Assembly: GCA_020746105.1 (NCBI GenBank)
Contig: CM036617.1
Location: 162,138,912-162,202,911, forward strand
DNA: 64,000 bases
Direction of reading: 5' to 3'
Source: Trogon surrucura
Lineage: Eukaryota; Chordata; Aves; Trogoniformes; Trogonidae
The notes beneath the pieces were generated by a model. That model saw nothing but the letters and a program-made list of their open reading frames with translations. It was not told where the DNA came from and ran no database searches. How positions within the stretch are numbered: position 1 is the stretch's first letter; the number at the start of each line of letters is the position of its first letter. The translations under genes and the position numbers were made by a program. This document shows, piece after piece, positions 60,701-64,000 of the stretch.

Positions 60701-63700
60701 ACTGAACAAAGCCATCTCTCGGTCTGTCCTTGGATGTCTCTAGCCCACTTCAGTGAGCTTGGTGGCCTTTCACTCAACTCATTCCAGTCTGTCAATGCCT
60801 TTTTTTTTTTTATACTGGGGAGCTCACAGCTGGACAGAACACTCCAGATGTGAATAGTGTCTTGTTAGCTACACACTTGCTAATACTGCCCAGTGAATCT
60901 TAGGGCTTCTTTGCCACAAGGCACACAGGACCCCCAGGTCCTTTTGTGTAGAGTTGTTTTCTCTCCATCTGGCCCCAGCAGTACTGGGGTTATTCCTACC
61001 TCACTGCAAGACTTTACAATTGTCCTTATTGAACTCCAGGAGATTCAATTTTCCTAGTTGTTGAGGTCTGCCCTCTGGCATATCTATTGTTTCCCACCCT
61101 CCAACTTGTTGCCACCCAAAGCTTGTTGAAGCTGCATCCTGTCCCAACATGAGGTTATTAATGAAGAGCCATCTTGATCAGTATAGTGCAGGTGCAGCAG
61201 GACTCGGCTCTTCACCTTTCTGCTTGCCATTCCTTGGAACAAGCCTTAGTAAGAACCCGCAGAGAAAGGAGACAAATTAAGACAGGACTGGGAAAAAAAA
61301 AGCCAATCAATTCTGAAACAATCTACAACAGTCTTTAATCATTCTTGCATTCAGCCCAAGATTAACTAATTAATGAGCACTCTAGGCTCTGGCAGTGCAT
61401 TTTTTACTGGAAAGAATTACTGTAAACGCACAAAGGGCCAGGGAGTAGTTTAGTCTCAGAGATACTCCCCACCCTGGTCTGCTCAGAGTGACTTGTGCTT
61501 TCTGGCAGCTGCCTGCGTGCCAAATGTTTTCCCAATCGCTGTCAGCATCCTGCCTGCACGTCGGCTGGGAGCCAGCTGCTGGGGAGGTGAAGGGGGACAT
61601 TATTCATCCGGGAGATCAGTAAACCCCAAGGGGAGAAGCAGGCCTCCAAGCAGCTGTTTAGCAGCAGGAACTGAGGTGGAAGCAACTGAGAATAAATACA
61701 TAAATAACATAGCCCAACTTCTCTTTTTTAGCTCCTGCTCAAAAAAAAAAAGGAAAAAAAAAAAAGGAGGAAGGGGACAGGCAGGTGAAGAGGGAGGAGA
61801 CATTAGTAAAAGATGACAATAAATCATCCCATATGTGGGAACGATTTCTAGCTTGATAAATGTTTACTGGATGTGTTAAATTGCTTCATTTGTACCTGTA
61901 GCTTGCCTGCGTCTACCCTACTTCAGACCTTGCCCCAGCCCGTTGTCTCTTCAGGGTATTTTGGTAAGGGAGGTGCTCGTTTGGTACCTTGGTGTTTTGC
62001 TTGAAGTGCACTTTCAAAAGCTTACACGATTTTACACACACTTCTCCATTATATTTATAGATTGCCATGTCATCAATATAAAAATATTGCCCAAATGTTG
62101 CTTGGTGTTAAATATATACCACATGCTGTACTATAACATGTGGCACATTCTGTGAATCTTGGGAAAACCATTCGCTCAACATATTTTTCCATCTGTCTTC
62201 TAGAAACTTAAACTCTCCCAATCAGTTTCTCCCATTTCTTCTCCCATCTGCATCTTCACAGAGATTTTCAGATTTTTGGTATGGAAGCAAGAGAAAAATA
62301 GAAAAAAGACATTCTAAAAGAGCCCCCAGTTAGATCAAGAGTTAAACTAAAAAAGACAGGGACTAGACAGAGCCTACGGTTCCTTTTTGATACAAGCTTC
62401 CTGGAAGATGAGAAGCTGGGAGGCAACCTACAGGCTAACAAAATGTCCTACATCAGTGTCCAGGGACAGTAGCTACTTCCATGACCTCCCTGGATATTCT
62501 CCCTGTAGAAGAACTGCAAGAAGCCACCAACTCTTCTGAATGAATAGACCTCGAGAGACAAGAAGACATCCATCTTTTAGCAACGTGCAGCTACTATGTT
62601 GTGAGAAAGCATGGCCTCTCTAGGTTAGAAAACTCACATGGTGCTTTGAGAGAGCAGCTTGTCAGTGGCCCTGTGGGGTGGGTGAACCTCCTGGAACAGG
62701 AAAAGTTCAGTGGGCAGAGGAAAGCATCCTCCCTGGACTTCAAAATGTCATGCACCCTGGACTGGGCAGATCTTTTTTAGCCGGAGCATGTCTGCTTGAG
62801 TCTGCAAGCTCTGAAGAGTGGGAAAACACCTGCTGCTGAGCTGGCCAGTTTCTTCCCCACTCCTCCTATGTGAAAGGATTTGCTTCCTCATGCTGTGATA
62901 GTACTGCAGCTTGCAGCGCAAAAAAAATATGCTTTGGGAAAAAAAAGCACTTTCAGGTCCTAGTCTATTTGGGATGGTGATTCAAAGGGCTGCCACCCTT
63001 TTATCAGAGTGCAGAGCACAGTAGAAGCACTGAATCAGCTGGAACCAACAGGAAAGTCGGTGTTAATTAAAGGAATGAATGGGCTTGTATGGAAGAATTG
63101 AAGCCCATAGGACCAAACACCACTCTACTGCAGAGATCATTCCCCACAGCAAGGCTTTGTTCACAGCTCTCAGCTCCTTTTTGCTTTGCTGCCAGTTTTG
63201 TCAACCCTCTCCACTTGCCAGGGCCATTGCTCCATGAAGGGCTCTCCCCATTTCAGATCTTGGGCATCTCCTGGTCCATCAGCTGTTGTCCGTACTGTGG
63301 TATCACAGTGGGTGTGCATACCACACTGCAAGTGGTATGGCCACCACTGTGGTAGGTCCCATGCAGACACACAAAAATAATGTGCTTTCTCCCTTGGATG
63401 ATCAGCCCCAATGGCAAAAGAGGCAGCTCCACAGGGAGACAGGAGATGAGAGCAGTCTGGTGTGTGATTAATTTATATCCTTAAAAGTCTGAAATGCTCC
63501 CAACGACATTAGTATTCCCCATGTAAGAGAGCTGTCTAGATTTTCAACATATCCCTGCCTTATTCCCACATCTACTGGAATTAATAGCTGAAGGCTTGTA
63601 AAGCCCAAAAGGCAAACACAGGACTGTGTTTAATCTAATGCAGAGGCTGAGATCATAGTTTGGGAGTCTCTAAGTGTTGTCAGAAGCAGAGACAGCCCCA

Positions 63701-64000
63701 ATTCTCATTTCTAATAAGACACTTTTATAATATCCTGAAAGCGTAAATGCATCTCAGAGTGGGTGCAGTGCCGGCCTCTTTGCACTATGGAAACATTGGT
63801 ATGAAGGGCCCTTCAGAGAAATGCAGACAAGTCAAAATGAAAATCCCATTCCTTACGTCTATCCCCAGTAGAGATGACACAGCCCAGGAGCTCTCAAAGG
63901 TAAATTAGACTCCAGACAGTTCACTCTGTGTGTGTGCGTGTAGACCAGTGGAAAAGGAAGTTGTGCATGCACTGGAAGGAGGATGAAGAATCCATCCAAG
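54738..64000 (-). other. SYN3: SYN3 intron upstream of exon 54581-54737
   Basis: At least 9.3 kb of non-coding sequence. The preceding SYN3 exon (expected to end V-L-R-N-G-x-K-V-V-R) was looked for and not found, so it lies outside the window. An old CR1 copy occupies about 60340-61150, and an A-rich tract lies at about 61739-61768. Confidence 0.75.
60340..61150 (-). mobile_element. old, diverged CR1 LINE fragment
   Basis: Antisense CR1 copy. The eroded 3' end GTCATAGAGTAATTTAGGTC is at about 60345. Further along are CR1-like segments such as CCCCAAGGACAAAAACCCCC, TGGACAGAACACTCCAGATG and CCAGGTCCTTTTGTGTAG. It has many substitutions and internal poly-T interruptions, so it is older than the other copies. 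The far boundary is approximate. Confidence 0.8.

Larger units (their letters stand above)
1..64000 (-). other. SYN3: SYN3 gene body (partial; two exons and surrounding introns)
   Basis: The two synapsin III exons on the - strand put the entire window inside the SYN3 transcription unit: the upstream part of the gene lies beyond 64000 and the downstream part below position 1. The next C-domain exon (the segment expected to read V-V-V-K-L-G-H-A-H) was not found between 1 and 48327. The preceding exon was not found above 54737. TIMP3 therefore sits within the intron that follows exon 48328-48417. Confidence 0.85.

Noticed and set aside
1-64000. tRNA, rRNA, CRISPR or bacterial-type features
   Set aside because: None was recognised by eye; the window is vertebrate intronic DNA and two spliced genes.

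Overview
This window is vertebrate, almost certainly avian, nuclear DNA. The evidence is intron-split genes with GT/AG junctions, several CR1 retrotransposon tails ending in the bird-type ATTCTATG repeat, and an avian-type retroviral LTR. There are no operons, Shine-Dalgarno sites or prokaryotic features. The species cannot be named from the sequence alone.

Two genes are present, one inside the other. On the + strand is a complete TIMP3 gene (tissue inhibitor of metalloproteinases 3): a CpG-island promoter (about 5.0-6.3 kb), five coding exons (5817-5940, 32789-32871, 39133-39244, 39941-40062, 40697-40894) and a long 3' UTR running to about 45.66 kb. The exons join in frame to a 212-residue precursor (24-residue signal peptide plus 188-residue mature inhibitor) with all 12 TIMP cysteines and the C-terminal N-A-T glycosylation site. 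On the - strand are two consecutive exons of SYN3 (synapsin III): 54581-54737 (52 codons plus one split base) and 48328-48417 (30 codons). Both encode parts of the synapsin C domain. The next SYN3 exon was not found below 48328, so TIMP3 lies wholly in a SYN3 intron on the opposite strand. This is the TIMP/synapsin nested arrangement known in both vertebrates and Drosophila.

Layout: 1-5.0 kb, SYN3 intron upstream of TIMP3; 5.0-6.3 kb, TIMP3 promoter and exon 1; 5.94-32.79 kb, a 26.8 kb TIMP3 intron 1 carrying two CR1 copies, one solo LTR, microsatellites, a strong CTCF-type motif and an ETS-motif cluster; 32.8-40.9 kb, exons 2-5; 40.9-45.66 kb, 3' UTR with internal and distal poly(A) signals, seed matches for miR-21, miR-221/222 and miR-181, and an antisense CR1 insertion; 45.7-64 kb, SYN3 introns and exons with two more CR1 copies and a perfect 16-bp inverted repeat.

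Nearly all other open frames are chance ORFs or CR1 relics. I found no wholly new gene system. The most interesting items are the nested gene pair, the CR1 inside the TIMP3 3' UTR, the predicted CTCF site, and several strong hairpins with no known role.
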